A stretch of DNA of 64,000 bases. Source: Streptomyces spiroverticillatus. Its GTDB lineage: Bacteria > Actinomycetota > Actinomycetes > Streptomycetales > Streptomycetaceae. Under the pieces are notes generated by a model that did not search any database, was not told the origin of the DNA, and was given only the letters and a program-made list of their open reading frames with translations. How positions within the stretch are numbered: the first letter of the stretch is position 1; every line of letters begins with the position of its first letter. The position numbers and the translations under genes were made by a program. The stretch is from NCBI GenBank assembly GCA_014650415.1, contig BMUX01000002.1, positions 765,491-829,490 of the forward strand. Reading direction: 5' to 3'. Positions 49,804-58,956 of this stretch are shown here, one piece after another.

Positions 49804-51387
49804 ATGCACCGAGAGGGACGCGCGGCCCCCGGCCTGCCCCGACTGCTCGACGCGGTCCTCAGCGTGGGCACGGACCTGGAGCTGCGCAGCACCCTCCAGC
49901 ACATCGTGGACTCCGCCGTGGAGCTGACCGGCGCCCGCTACGGCGCCCTCGGGGTGCTCGACGCCGACCGGACCCGCGTCACCGACCTCTACACGGCCGG
50001 GCTCGACGAGGCCGCCCGCGAGCTGATCGGGCGGCTGCCGGACGGGCACAGCGGACTGCTGGGCGCACTGGTGCGGGAGCCGCGCCCGCTGCTCGTACCC
50101 CGTATCAGGACCGATGTCCGCTCGGTGGGGTTTCCGGAGGGGCATCCGGCGATGGATTCGTTCGTCGGGGTGCCGGTGCGGGTCGACTCCCAGGTCTTCG
50201 GCAATCTGTATCTGACCGACAAGCAGGACGGCACCCCGTTCGACACCGACGACCTGTCGCTGCTGCGCGTCCTCGCCGCGCAGGCCGGCATCGCGATCGG
50301 CAACGCCCGCCTGTACGAGACGGCCCGCTTGCGCGAGCACTGGATCGAGGGCGCCGCCGCCGTCACCACCGCCCTGCTGCACGGCACCAGCGCCGACGAC
50401 GCGCTGATGACCGTCGCCGACAAGGCCCGCACGCTGTCCGGCGCGGCGGCCGGGATCGTCCTCCAGCCGACCGGGGACTCCGGGATGGAGATCGTCGCGG
50501 CGGCCACCGGGCCCGGCGACGACGCGGCCGACTTCCTCGGTACGGCGATCGAGCCCGGCAGCCCGGTCCTGGACCAACTCCTGGGCGGGGAACCGGTGTT
50601 CGTGGACGACTCGGCGACGGACGACCGGATGACGACGGTCGTGCGCTCCCGCTTCGGCCCCAGCATGCTGCTGCCCCTCCAGAGCGGCGGCCGGCTCGTC
50701 GGGACGCTCGCCCTGCCCCGCCGCCCGGGCGACCCGCCGTACACGGGGGTCGAACGCCTGCTGGCCTCCCAGTTCGCCTCGCAGGCAGCGCTCGCGATGG
50801 TGCTGGCCGACGGACGGGAGGCCCGGGAGCGGCTCGCGGTGTTCGAGGACCGCGACCGGATCGCCCGCGACCTGCACGACCTGGTCGTACAACGCCTGTT
50901 CGCGACGGAGATGATGCTGGAGTCGACCCGGCGGCGGGCGGCGAACGGCGCGTCGGCGGTGCCGGGGATGGACGACCTCCTCGGGCAGGCCGTCGACGAG
51001 CTGGACTCCACCATCCAGGAGGTCAGGACCGCGATCTTCGCCCTCCAGCAGCCCCCCGCCGACGCGCCCACGACCGTACGCGGCAAGGTGCTGCGGGAGA
51101 CGGCGGGCGCGGGCGCGCTGCTCGGGTTCGCACCGTCGGTGCACTTCGAGGGTGCGATCGACGCACTGGTGACGGAGCCGGTGGCGAAACAGCTGGTGGC
51201 GGCCCTGCGCGGGGCCCTGGCCGCCGCCCACCGCAGGCCGGGGGTCACCTCGGTGAAGGTCCGCGTCGACGCGAAGGCACCGCTGCCGGACGGGCGGGAG
51301 GGCGTACGGCTGACGGTGGAGGACGACGGGGAGGCGACGGAGGGCGGGGCGCGGGGCACGGTCGTCACGTGGCAGTCCCCGCTGTAG
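49804..51387 (+). CDS. GAF-domain sensor histidine kinase (DevS-like) with degenerate ATPase domain
   Basis: A 527-aa soluble sensor. Two GAF domains (about 15-170 and 185-335; VELTGARYGALGVLDADRTR marks the first) would bind haem or a ligand. The HisKA_3 phosphoacceptor box is intact (FEDRDRIARDLHDLVVQRLF). The HATPase domain is abnormal: the N-box reads LRGALAAAHRRPG where EALxNxxRHA is expected. After VRLTVEDDG the usual GxGLxNLxxRA region is absent, and only EATEGGARGTVVTWQSPL remains. The protein may therefore not autophosphorylate. No response regulator is adjacent. ATG 49804 is preceded by GAAGG. Confidence 0.85.
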   Translation: MHREGRAAPGLPRLLDAVLSVGTDLELRSTLQHIVDSAVELTGARYGALGVLDADRTRVTDLYTAGLDEAARELIGRLPDGHSGLLGALVREPRPLLVPRIRTDVRSVGFPEGHPAMDSFVGVPVRVDSQVFGNLYLTDKQDGTPFDTDDLSLLRVLAAQAGIAIGNARLYETARLREHWIEGAAAVTTALLHGTSADDALMTVADKARTLSGAAAGIVLQPTGDSGMEIVAAATGPGDDAADFLGTAIEPGSPVLDQLLGGEPVFVDDSATDDRMTTVVRSRFGPSMLLPLQSGGRLVGTLALPRRPGDPPYTGVERLLASQFASQAALAMVLADGREARERLAVFEDRDRIARDLHDLVVQRLFATEMMLESTRRRAANGASAVPGMDDLLGQAVDELDSTIQEVRTAIFALQQPPADAPTTVRGKVLRETAGAGALLGFAPSVHFEGAIDALVTEPVAKQLVAALRGALAAAHRRPGVTSVKVRVDAKAPLPDGREGVRLTVEDDGEATEGGARGTVVTWQSPL

Positions 51388-51450
51388 ATCCGCCGGGCCC
51401 ACGGGAAACTCGGTCGCGCACCACACCCCCGACCCCCGACAGTAAGCGCC

Positions 51451-52098
51451 ATGAGCGAGCTGATGGCGCCCGCGCTGGCCGGTGCGGCGGCGGGTCTGGG
51501 AGTGGCGGTACCCGTCGGGGCGATGGGCGTCCTCCTCATCCAGGAGGGGATGCGCGACCGCCGCAGCGCCGTGGCCGCCGCGTCCGCCGTCGCCGTCGTG
51601 GACCTCGCCTACGCGGCCGCCGCCACCGCCCTGGGGCCGCTGGTCGCGGCGGCGCTGAGCGGGGTGGAGGCATGGGTGCGGCTGGTGTCGGCGGCCGTGC
51701 TGATGGTGATCGCGGTACGGGGACTGTGGGCGTCCCGGCACCCGGCCGCCGGCTCCCCCGCCGCCGGTGAAGCGACCGGCTCCCCCGCCGCCCGCAAGGC
51801 CACCGGCGCGACCCGCACCTTCACCCGCTTCGCCGCCCTCACCCTGGTCAACCCGACGACCGCCCTCTACTTCGCGGCCCTCACCACCGCGCAGGGCGCA
51901 ACCCTGGACGGCCCCGGCGCGGGTTCCCTGTTCGTCGCCGGGGTCTTCCTGGCGTCCTTCTGCTGGCAGCAACTCCTGGTCGCGGCGGCCGGGTTCGCGG
52001 GCGCGCGGATCTCGCCCCGGGTGCGGGCGTGGACCTTCCGCATCGGCTTCGGGCTGGTCGCGGTGTACGCGGTGAAGATCGCCCTGCCGTTGCCGTAG
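51451..52098 (+). CDS. LysE-family exporter
   Basis: A 215-aa membrane protein with about six hydrophobic segments. The N-terminal AVPVGAMGVLLIQEGMRDRR is the LysE signature (PVG-x-G-x-L-x-I) and LTLVNPTTALYFAAL is the central NP motif. A 25-residue Ala/Gly/Ser-rich linker (AAGSPAAGEATGSPAARKAT) separates the halves, longer than usual. It probably exports a small amino-acid-like metabolite. It is convergent with the fucose-type operon, whose last gene ends 41 bp away. Confidence 0.85.
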   Translation: MSELMAPALAGAAAGLGVAVPVGAMGVLLIQEGMRDRRSAVAAASAVAVVDLAYAAAATALGPLVAAALSGVEAWVRLVSAAVLMVIAVRGLWASRHPAAGSPAAGEATGSPAARKATGATRTFTRFAALTLVNPTTALYFAALTTAQGATLDGPGAGSLFVAGVFLASFCWQQLLVAAAGFAGARISPRVRAWTFRIGFGLVAVYAVKIALPLP

Positions 52099-52139
52099 CC
52101 ACGGGGGCCGGACTCCGTACTTGCCGCAGCTACGGGGGG

Positions 52140-52988
52140 CTAGATCCCGTACACCCGTTCCGCCGTGCCTGCGAACACCTCCGCCCGCTCCCCCTGCGAC
52201 AGCCCGGCCGTGAGCTCGCGGGCCGCGTCCAGCACCCCGGCGTAGGTCGACGCGAGCCTGCACACCGGCCAGTCCGAGCCGTACATCACCCGGGACGGGC
52301 CGAAAGCGTCGAGCACCACCTCCGCGTACGGGCGCAGGTCGGACACCTCCCAGGCGGACCAGTCCGCCTCGACCACCATTCCCGACAGCTTGCAGACCAC
52401 GTTCGGCAGCGCGGCCAGGTTCCGTACGAGCGTCGCCCACGGCTGCGTCTCGCCCCGGGCGATGGGGGGTTTGCCCAGGTGGTCCAGGACGAACGTCAGG
52501 CCGGGGTGCGCGGCGGCCGCCTTCGTGGCCGCCTCCAACTGGCCCGGCACGATGACCAGGTCGTGGACGAGACCCGCCGACTCCAGCGCCGCCAGGCCCC
52601 GGGCCACGTCGTCCCGCAGCAGCCACTCCGGGTCCGGCTCCGACTGGACCTGGTGGCGGATGCCCACCAGGGCTGCGCCGCCCGGGAGTTCGCGCAGGCG
52701 GGTCAGTTCGTCGGCGACGCCGTCGGACGTGAGGTCGGTCCAGCCGACCACCCCGGCGATCAGCTCGTGCCCGGCCGCCAGGGCCAGCAACTCCGGGGTC
52801 TCCTCCGGGACGGTCACCGTCTGGACCACGACCGTCGCGTCCACGCCCGCCGCCTCGGTCTCCGGGAGGAGGTCGGAGACCAGGAAGTCCCGTCGCAGCG
52901 GGGCGAGTTCGGGTCCCGTGATCCAGTCCTGGTCGCGTACCGACAGGTCCCACACGTGGTGGTGCGCGTCCACGATCCGGCCGTTCAC
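52140..52988 (-). CDS. Amidohydrolase-2 family lactonase (predicted L-fucono-lactonase)
   Basis: A 282-aa TIM-barrel metal hydrolase with the HxH motif DAHHHVWDL at its start, VLDHLGKPP in the middle and VMYGSDWPVC with the catalytic Asp. This COG3618 group contains sugar lactonases, including L-fucono-1,5-lactonase. GTG 52988 overlaps the stop of the upstream aldo/keto reductase by 4 bp. It is the last gene of the operon. In the pathway it would open the lactone made by the AKR. The activity is inferred from context. Confidence 0.85.
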   Translation of the reverse strand: MNGRIVDAHHHVWDLSVRDQDWITGPELAPLRRDFLVSDLLPETEAAGVDATVVVQTVTVPEETPELLALAAGHELIAGVVGWTDLTSDGVADELTRLRELPGGAALVGIRHQVQSEPDPEWLLRDDVARGLAALESAGLVHDLVIVPGQLEAATKAAAAHPGLTFVLDHLGKPPIARGETQPWATLVRNLAALPNVVCKLSGMVVEADWSAWEVSDLRPYAEVVLDAFGPSRVMYGSDWPVCRLASTYAGVLDAARELTAGLSQGERAEVFAGTAERVYGI

Positions 52989-53944
52989 AGCGTCATCAGC
53001 CCCTCTTCCCTCAGCTCGTCCCACAGCTCGTCCGGCACCTCGACCGCCAGCATCGCCGCCGCGTCCGCCGCCTCCGCCGCCGACCGCATCCCCACCAGCA
53101 CGCTCGCCACCGCCGGGTGGCGGAAGGGGAAGTCGAGGGCTGCGGCCCGGAGCGGGACGCCGTGGGACTCGGCGATCTTCTTGATGCGCAGGGCGCGGCC
53201 CAGCAGGTCCACCGGCGCCGCCTTGTAGTCGTACGTCGCCCCCGGCTGCGGGTCGGCGAGGAGGCCCGAGTTGAAGACCCCGCCGACGACGACGCTGCGG
53301 CCCCGGCGCAGGGCCTCGGGCAGCAGGGACAGGCCCGCCCGCTGGTCCAGCAGGCTGTAGCGGCCCGCGCAGAGCACGACGTCCGCGTCCGTTTCCGTGA
53401 CGTAGCGTTCCAGCGGGGCGACTTGGTTCATGCCCGCGCCGATCGCGCCCACGACGCCCTCCGCCCGCAGCCGCTCCAGGGCCGGGTAGGCCTCGCTCAG
53501 GGCCTGGGCGCCGTCGTCGCCGCATTCGTCGGCGTCGTGGAGGTAGACCACGTCGATCCGGTCCAGGCCCAGCCGGGTCAGGCTGTCCTCGATGGACCGG
53601 CGCACCCCGTCCGCGCTGAAGTCCCACACCCGGTGCTGGTCGGCCGGGACCGCGAAGCCGCTGTCCATGCCGCCCGTGCCGCCGGGCAGGAGCAGCCGGC
53701 CGACCTTTGTCGACAAGGTGTACGAGTCCCGGGGGCGGCCGCGCAGGGCCTCCCCCAGGCGGCGTTCGGAGAGGCCGAGTCCGTAGTGCGGGGCGGTGTC
53801 GAAGTAGCGGACCCCCGCCGCCCAGGCGGCGTCCACGGCGGCGTGGGCGGCCTCGTCGGAGACCTCCCGGAAGAGGTTGCCGAGGGTCGCCGCCCCGAAG
53901 CCGAGCGCGCTGACCGGCACCCGGCTGTTACCCAGCGTCCTCAC
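52985..53944 (-). CDS. Aldo/keto reductase, predicted L-fucose (aldose) 1-dehydrogenase
   Basis: A 319-aa AKR of the D-threo-aldose/L-fucose dehydrogenase group. The Asp-Tyr pair is in VRYFDTAPHYGLGLSERRLG, Lys is in TLSTKVGRLL and His is in VYLHDADE. It would oxidise the C1 hydroxyl of L-fucose (or a stereochemically similar aldose) with NAD(P)+ to the lactone. GTG 53944 overlaps the SDR stop by 4 bp, and its own stop overlaps the lactonase start. It is the first enzymatic step of the cluster. Confidence 0.87.
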   Translation of the reverse strand: MRTLGNSRVPVSALGFGAATLGNLFREVSDEAAHAAVDAAWAAGVRYFDTAPHYGLGLSERRLGEALRGRPRDSYTLSTKVGRLLLPGGTGGMDSGFAVPADQHRVWDFSADGVRRSIEDSLTRLGLDRIDVVYLHDADECGDDGAQALSEAYPALERLRAEGVVGAIGAGMNQVAPLERYVTETDADVVLCAGRYSLLDQRAGLSLLPEALRRGRSVVVGGVFNSGLLADPQPGATYDYKAAPVDLLGRALRIKKIAESHGVPLRAAALDFPFRHPAVASVLVGMRSAAEAADAAAMLAVEVPDELWDELREEGLMTL

Positions 53945-54696
53945 TGGCCCACCGGGCGCAGCCGCAGACCCTGCATCCCGCCGTCCACCGCGAGCGAGGC
54001 GCCCGTCACCGAGGCGGCTGCCGGGCTCGCCAAGTAGGCGACGGCGGCGGCCACTTCGTCGGCGCTGACCAGGCGGCCCATGGGCTGGCGGGCGTTGAGG
54101 GCGGCGCGCTCCGCCTCCGGGTCGTCGGCGGCGTCCAGCAGGCGGCCCACCCACGGGGTGTCGGCCGTGCCGGGGTTCACGCAGTTGACGCGTATGCCCT
54201 CCCGGACGTGGTCGGCGGCCATCGCGAGGGTCAGGGAGAGGACGGCTCCCTTGCTGGCGCTGTAGAGGGCGCGCTGCGGCAGGCCCGCCGTCGCGGCGAT
54301 CGAGCAGGTGTTGACGACACAGGCGTGCGCGGAGGCGCGCAGCGCGGGCAGGGCGGCGCGCGTCACGCGCACCATGCCCACCACGTTCACGTCCAGCACC
54401 CGGTGCCACTGGTCGTCGTCGTTGTCCTCGACGGTTCCGGCCGCGCCGATGCCCGCGTTGTTGACCAGGATGTCGAGGCCGCCGAGCGCCTCCAGCGCGG
54501 CGGCGACTCCGGAACGTACCGAAGCGTCGTCCGAGACGTCCGCCTTGAAACCGAGCAGCGGCTCCGTCGCCCCCGAAGGGTCCAGATCCAGTACGGCCAC
54601 CCGCGCGCCGCGCGCCGCCAGCAGCCGAGCCGTCGCCAGGCCGATGCCCGAGGCACCCCCGGTGACCAGCGCCTTCAGCCCGTCCAGCTCGCTCAT
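53941..54696 (-). CDS. Short-chain dehydrogenase, predicted 2-keto-3-deoxy-L-fuconate dehydrogenase
   Basis: A 251-aa classical SDR. The cofactor loop is [13 protein letters not shown], with NNAG in [10 protein letters not shown], catalytic Ser in CSIAATAGL and YSASK for Tyr and Lys. PGTADTPW follows. The acidic residue after the second strand (AVLDLDP) favours NAD+. It would oxidise 2-keto-3-deoxyfuconate to 2,4-diketo-3-deoxyfuconate. ATG 54696 overlaps the dehydratase stop by 4 bp (ATGA), which implies coupling. Confidence 0.87.
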   Translation of the reverse strand: MSELDGLKALVTGGASGIGLATARLLAARGARVAVLDLDPSGATEPLLGFKADVSDDASVRSGVAAALEALGGLDILVNNAGIGAAGTVEDNDDDQWHRVLDVNVVGMVRVTRAALPALRASAHACVVNTCSIAATAGLPQRALYSASKGAVLSLTLAMAADHVREGIRVNCVNPGTADTPWVGRLLDAADDPEAERAALNARQPMGRLVSADEVAAAVAYLASPAAASVTGASLAVDGGMQGLRLRPVGQ

Positions 54697-56042
54697 GCCC
54701 CTACCTCCTCGGTGATCTGTGCGGCCAGGTCGGCGGCCCAGAACCGCCCGCCCGGATAGGTGAATTCGGCGATCGACTCCGCGTGCATGGTCGCCGAGAA
54801 GCCCGGTGCGACGGGGGCCCGGTAGTGGCCGTCGCGCATCACGACCGGGTCGGTGAAGTGCTCGTGGAGGTGGTCGACGTACTCGATGACACGGTCCTCG
54901 GTGGTGCCGGTCAGCGCCACGAAGTCGAACATCGACAGGTGCTGGACCAGCTCGCACAGGCCGACCCCGCCCGCGTGCGGGCACACCGGCACGCCGAACT
55001 TCGCGGCGAGGAGCAGGATCGCCAGGTTCTCCCCCACCCCGCCGACGCGCGCCGCGTCGATCTGGAGGACGTCAATGGCGCCCGCCTGGAGGAGCTGCTT
55101 GAAGATGATCCGGTTCTGGACGTGCTCGCCGGTGGCGACCTTGATGTCCGGGCCGACGGCCTTGCGAATCGCGGCGTGGCCGAGGACGTCGTCGGGGCTG
55201 GTCGGCTCCTCGATCCAGTACGGGTCGAACGCACCCAGCGCCCGTGTCCACTCGATGGCCTCGCCGACGTTCCAGCGCTGGTTGGCGTCGATGGCGATAC
55301 GGATGTCCGGGCCGACGGCCGCGCGGGCCGCCCGCATCCGGCGTACGTCGTCGGCGAGATCGGCACCCACCTTCAGCTTGATCTGGGTGAACCCGTCCGC
55401 GACGGCCTCGTGGGCGAGGCGGGTCAGCTTCTCGTCGGAGTAGCCGAGCCAGCCGGGCGAGGTGGTGTAGCCGGGGTAGCCGCGCTCACGCAGCTTCGCC
55501 TCGCGCTCGGCGGCGCCCTGCTTGCCGGTGCGGAGCAGTTGGAGCGCGTCGGCGGGGCTCAGCACGTCGGCGATGTACCGGAAGTCGATCTGCTGCACGA
55601 GCCATTCGGGTTCGGCGTCGGCGAGCAGCTTCCAGAGCGGCTTGCCGGCCCGCTTGGCGGTGAGGTCCCAGGCGGCGTTGACGGCCGCCCCGATCGCCAT
55701 GTGCATCACGCCCTTCTCGGGCCCGAGCCAGCGCAGCTGGCTGTCCCCGATCAGGGCGCGGCCCAACGTACCGGGATCGGCGCACAGTTCATCGACCGAC
55801 CGCCCGACGAGGTGCGGCTTCAGGGCGTCGATGGCGGCGACCTGGACGTCGTTGCCGCGCCCGATGGTGAAGGTGAAGCCGTGCCCCTCGATGCCGTCGT
55901 CGGCGTCCGTGCGCAGGATCAGATACGCGGCGGAGTAGTCGGGGTCGGGGTTCATCGCGTCGGAGCCGTCGAGCTCGCGGGAGGTGGGGAAGCGGATGTC
56001 GTACGTATCAACTGCCGTGATACGCGCGGTCGTTCGGGTCAC
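54693..56042 (-). CDS. Enolase-superfamily sugar-acid dehydratase (predicted L-fuconate dehydratase)
   Basis: A 449-aa dehydratase of the mandelate racemase subgroup. Catalytic Lys motif QIKLKVG, metal ligands Asp (IAIDANQRW), Glu ([11 protein letters not shown]) and Glu (VATGEHVQN), and the His in [17 protein letters not shown] are all present. N-terminal [20 protein letters not shown] and [20 protein letters not shown] are characteristic of L-fuconate dehydratases. It removes water from the acid to give the 2-keto-3-deoxy acid. GTG 56042 follows GAGAGG; the gap from FAH is 12 bp. It is the most diagnostic enzyme for assigning the cluster to L-fucose. Confidence 0.9.
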   Translation of the reverse strand: MTRTTARITAVDTYDIRFPTSRELDGSDAMNPDPDYSAAYLILRTDADDGIEGHGFTFTIGRGNDVQVAAIDALKPHLVGRSVDELCADPGTLGRALIGDSQLRWLGPEKGVMHMAIGAAVNAAWDLTAKRAGKPLWKLLADAEPEWLVQQIDFRYIADVLSPADALQLLRTGKQGAAEREAKLRERGYPGYTTSPGWLGYSDEKLTRLAHEAVADGFTQIKLKVGADLADDVRRMRAARAAVGPDIRIAIDANQRWNVGEAIEWTRALGAFDPYWIEEPTSPDDVLGHAAIRKAVGPDIKVATGEHVQNRIIFKQLLQAGAIDVLQIDAARVGGVGENLAILLLAAKFGVPVCPHAGGVGLCELVQHLSMFDFVALTGTTEDRVIEYVDHLHEHFTDPVVMRDGHYRAPVAPGFSATMHAESIAEFTYPGGRFWAADLAAQITEEVGA

Positions 56043-56054
56043 TTGACGGGCCTC

Positions 56055-56909
56055 TCACGCCTGGGCGAAGGTCTGGCGCTGGCTGCCGAGGCCGTCGATG
56101 GACAGCTCCACGGTGTCGCCCGCACGCAGGTAGGGGTTTCCGGGCAGGCCGAGCGCGACGCCGGCCGGGGTGCCGGTGTTGATGACGTCGCCGGGCTCCA
56201 GGACCATGTACCGGCTCAAGTACGCGACGATCTCCGCCACGTGGAAGATCATGTCGCCGGTGTGCCCGTCCTGGCGCTTGACCCCGTTGACGTTGAGCCG
56301 CAGCCGCAGGTCCTGCGGGTCGGCGATCTCGTCGGCGGTGACCAGCCAGGGGCCGAGCGGGTTGAAGGTCTCGCAGGACTTGCCGAGGTCCCACTGCGGG
56401 GAGAAGTCGAGCTGGAACTCGCGCTCGGAGACGTCGTGGCTGACCGCGTACCCGGCGATGCAGGCGAGGGCCTCCTCGGGGCTCTCCAGGTAGCGGGCCT
56501 TGCTGCCGATGACCACCCCCAGCTCGACCTCCCAGTCGGTGCGGGTGGAGTCCCTCGGGACCAGAACGGTGTCGTACGGCCCGACGACCGTCCCCGGATC
56601 CTTCATGAACACGACCGGCCGGGGCGGGATGGCGGCCCCGGTCTCCTCCGCGTGGTCCCGGTAGTTGAGCCCGATGCAGACGACCTTGCCGGGCCGGGCG
56701 ACGGGCGCTCCGGTACGCAGCTCCTGGGCCCCTTCAAGGAGGGGCAGCTCACCGGCCACGTGCGCGGCACGCACCCGCTCGACACCGCCGTCCGCGAGGA
56801 AGGCACCGTCGATGTCGGACGTGACCCCGGAGAGGTCGTACACCTGACCGTCGTCACCGAGGAGCGCGGGCTTCTCACTGCCGGGCTCGCCAAGTCGCTG
56901 GAATTTCAC
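56055..56909 (-). CDS. FAH-family hydrolase, predicted diketo-deoxyfuconate hydrolase
   Basis: A 284-aa fumarylacetoacetate-hydrolase fold protein. CIGLNYRDHAEETGAAIP and VVFMKDPGTVVGPYD are the family entry blocks. Metal ligands come from DWEVELGVVIG (Asp and two Glu), with AYAVSHDVSEREFQ-like and NTGTPAGVALG further on. It would split 2,4-diketo-3-deoxyfuconate into pyruvate and L-lactate. GTG 56909 is preceded by GGAG. It is the first gene of the enzyme half of the operon, with the 1-kb repetitive gap on its upstream side. Confidence 0.87.
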   Translation of the reverse strand: MKFQRLGEPGSEKPALLGDDGQVYDLSGVTSDIDGAFLADGGVERVRAAHVAGELPLLEGAQELRTGAPVARPGKVVCIGLNYRDHAEETGAAIPPRPVVFMKDPGTVVGPYDTVLVPRDSTRTDWEVELGVVIGSKARYLESPEEALACIAGYAVSHDVSEREFQLDFSPQWDLGKSCETFNPLGPWLVTADEIADPQDLRLRLNVNGVKRQDGHTGDMIFHVAEIVAYLSRYMVLEPGDVINTGTPAGVALGLPGNPYLRAGDTVELSIDGLGSQRQTFAQA

Positions 56910-57918
56910 GGGGGTTGAACTCCTTGCTTCGGTGGGGCGTGTGGGGGTCGGGGCAGTGCCGGTGATCGGCACCGCCGGGCGGCTACGGCCTTCCGCACGG
57001 CTGCGGCCGACCAGGTCGATCCTGCGGACGCGCCGCGCGGGACGCGGACGGCCGTCCGACGTGAGTCCGGGACTGCACCGGACTCGGGCAGAGGCTGCCC
57101 CCCCTCGGGCGGGGGCTGCCTCTTCTCGGACGGGGACGTCTCGCCCGGGTGGGCGTGCCGCCCGAGCGAGGTCGTGCCGCCCGGGCGCGCTTCTTGCTCG
57201 GGTGAGGCCACCCCACCGGGAGGCGAGGTGGTCCCGTCCGGGCAGGGCCGTCCCGTCCGGGTGGGCGTCCTCCCCAGGTGGGGCCGTCCCGTCCGGATGG
57301 GCGTCTTGCCCGGGTGAGGCCACCCCACCGGGAGGCGAGACCATCCCACCCGGGCGGGCATCCCGTCCCCGGGCCGGGAGCACCCCACCCGGACGGAGCC
57401 GACCCGCCCAGGCAGGCGTCCCGTCCAGATGGGACCGCCCCGCCCGGACGAGGCCACCCTGATCCGGCCACCCCGCCCAGGCCGGCGTCCTCCCGGGTGT
57501 GAGGCCGCCCGGCCCGGGTGGGCGTCCCGTCCGCGCGGGGCCAATCCGTCCAGGTGCAGGGCCGCCCCACCCGGGTGGAGCCGTCCCGCCCAGGAACGGG
57601 GCAGCTTCGCCCAGGAACGGGGCCCCGGGAGCAGGCCTCGCACCCGGACCCGGGGCAAACTCGCCCGGGAGCGGGACCCTCCCTCCCAGGAGCAGGCCCA
57701 CCCCACCCGGTGGCAGGGCCGTCCCGGGCCCGGGTGCGGAGCCCTTCCCCTGGCCCGAATGAGGGCCGCCGGGGCGGGCCTGCGACAGTCGGCCCGAGTC
57801 GTGGGGTCGGCCCCAGGGGCCGGGATCGGGCCAGGGCTGGGAGCCACCCAGCCCTGCCCTCCTCCCGAGCCCGCACCCCGCCCCGCTCCCGGACACGCAC
57901 CCGGCCGCAGACGCCGCC
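56910..57918. repeat. 1-kb GC-rich degenerate repeat tract inside the sugar operon
   Basis: A low-complexity tract between the FAH gene and the permease. Variants of CCGTCCGGGTGGGCGTCC and CACCCGGGTGGG recur throughout, and one 29-bp block is repeated exactly at 57199-57227 and 57311-57339 (112 bp apart). Several frames are open on both strands only because stop codons are rare in such sequence; their predicted peptides are Gly/Pro/Arg/Thr-rich and non-conserved. I see no gene, RNA or clear promoter in it. Confidence 0.75.
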
Positions 57919-58956
57919 TCAGTCCTGGGCCCGCCCCGTCGTGACGCGGGCGATCATCAGGGCGATCAGGATGATGCCGCCGTAGATGGCCTGGATCCAG
58001 AAGGAGGGCACCTGGGCCAGGGTGAGCAGGTTCTGGACGACGCCCAGCAGGAGGACACCGGTCAGGGCGCCGAACATGGTGCCCTTGCCGCCGTCCAGGC
58101 TGATGCCGCCGATGACGGCCGCCGCCATCACCGTGAAGATCATGTTCTGGCCCTGGTTGGCGTTGATCGCGCCGACGTAGCCGGTCTGGATCAGGCCGCC
58201 GAGGGAGGCCAGGACGCCGGCGGTGACGAACACGCCGAGCATGACCCGGTCGACCCGGATGCCCGCCGCCTTCGCGGCCGCCGGGTTGCCGCCGATCGCG
58301 TACAACGCCCGGCCCACCCGGTGGTACTTGAGGACGAAGCCCGCGATGCCGAAGCACAGGGCCGCGATCCACACGGACAGCGGGATCCCGATGAAGGTGG
58401 AGGTGGCGAGGGCGAAGAAGGCGTCCGGCATGCCGAAGAGCGTCTTGCCCTCGGTCGCGCCGACGAGCAGCCCGCGCAGTACGATCAGCATGGCCAGCGT
58501 CACGATGAACGCGTTGAGCTTCAGCTTGACGACCAGCGCCCCGTTGAACGCCCCGACCAGCGCGCCCACCACCAGGATCACCAGGATGCCGACGAACGCG
58601 GGCATCTCCGTGCCGAACCCGGAGCTGAGCGCGGGCAGCACCAGCAGTGCCCCCATCGCGGGCGCGATGCCCACGATCGACTCCAGCGACAGGTCGAACT
58701 TGCCGGTGATCAGGACGAGCGACTCGGCCAGCACGACCATCGCGAGCGCGGCGGACGCGCCCAGGATGGAGATGATGTTGCCGCTGGTGAAGAAGGACTC
58801 GTTGGTGAGGGCTCCGACCAGGACGAGCACCAACAGGGCCGGAAGCAGGGCCAGTTCGCGTGCCCGGCTCAGCAGCAGGGTCTTCTTGCGGTCGGCGGCG
58901 GAGCCCGACGCATCCCGTGCGGGCGCGGCCACCTTCGAGGCTGTCGTGTCAGCCAC
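57919..58956 (-). CDS. Sugar ABC transporter permease (RbsC-like)
   Basis: A 345-aa membrane permease of the ribose/xylose/fucose type with about nine or ten hydrophobic segments. AGVLASLGGLIQTGYVGAIN and GGISLDGGKGTMFGALTGVL match the conserved C-terminal loops. It forms the import channel, energised by the ATPase encoded just upstream, whose last 8 bp it overlaps (GTG 58956 lies within the ATPase stop region). It is the last gene of the transporter half; its stop borders the repetitive tract. Confidence 0.93.
   Translation of the reverse strand: MADTTASKVAAPARDASGSAADRKKTLLLSRARELALLPALLVLVLVGALTNESFFTSGNIISILGASAALAMVVLAESLVLITGKFDLSLESIVGIAPAMGALLVLPALSSGFGTEMPAFVGILVILVVGALVGAFNGALVVKLKLNAFIVTLAMLIVLRGLLVGATEGKTLFGMPDAFFALATSTFIGIPLSVWIAALCFGIAGFVLKYHRVGRALYAIGGNPAAAKAAGIRVDRVMLGVFVTAGVLASLGGLIQTGYVGAINANQGQNMIFTVMAAAVIGGISLDGGKGTMFGALTGVLLLGVVQNLLTLAQVPSFWIQAIYGGIILIALMIARVTTGRAQD

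Noticed and set aside
56983..57900. Possible proline/glycine-rich repeat protein in the sugar-operon gap
   Set aside because: Several frames on both strands are equally open, none has a ribosome site or a recognised motif, and composition reflects the DNA repeat rather than protein selection.
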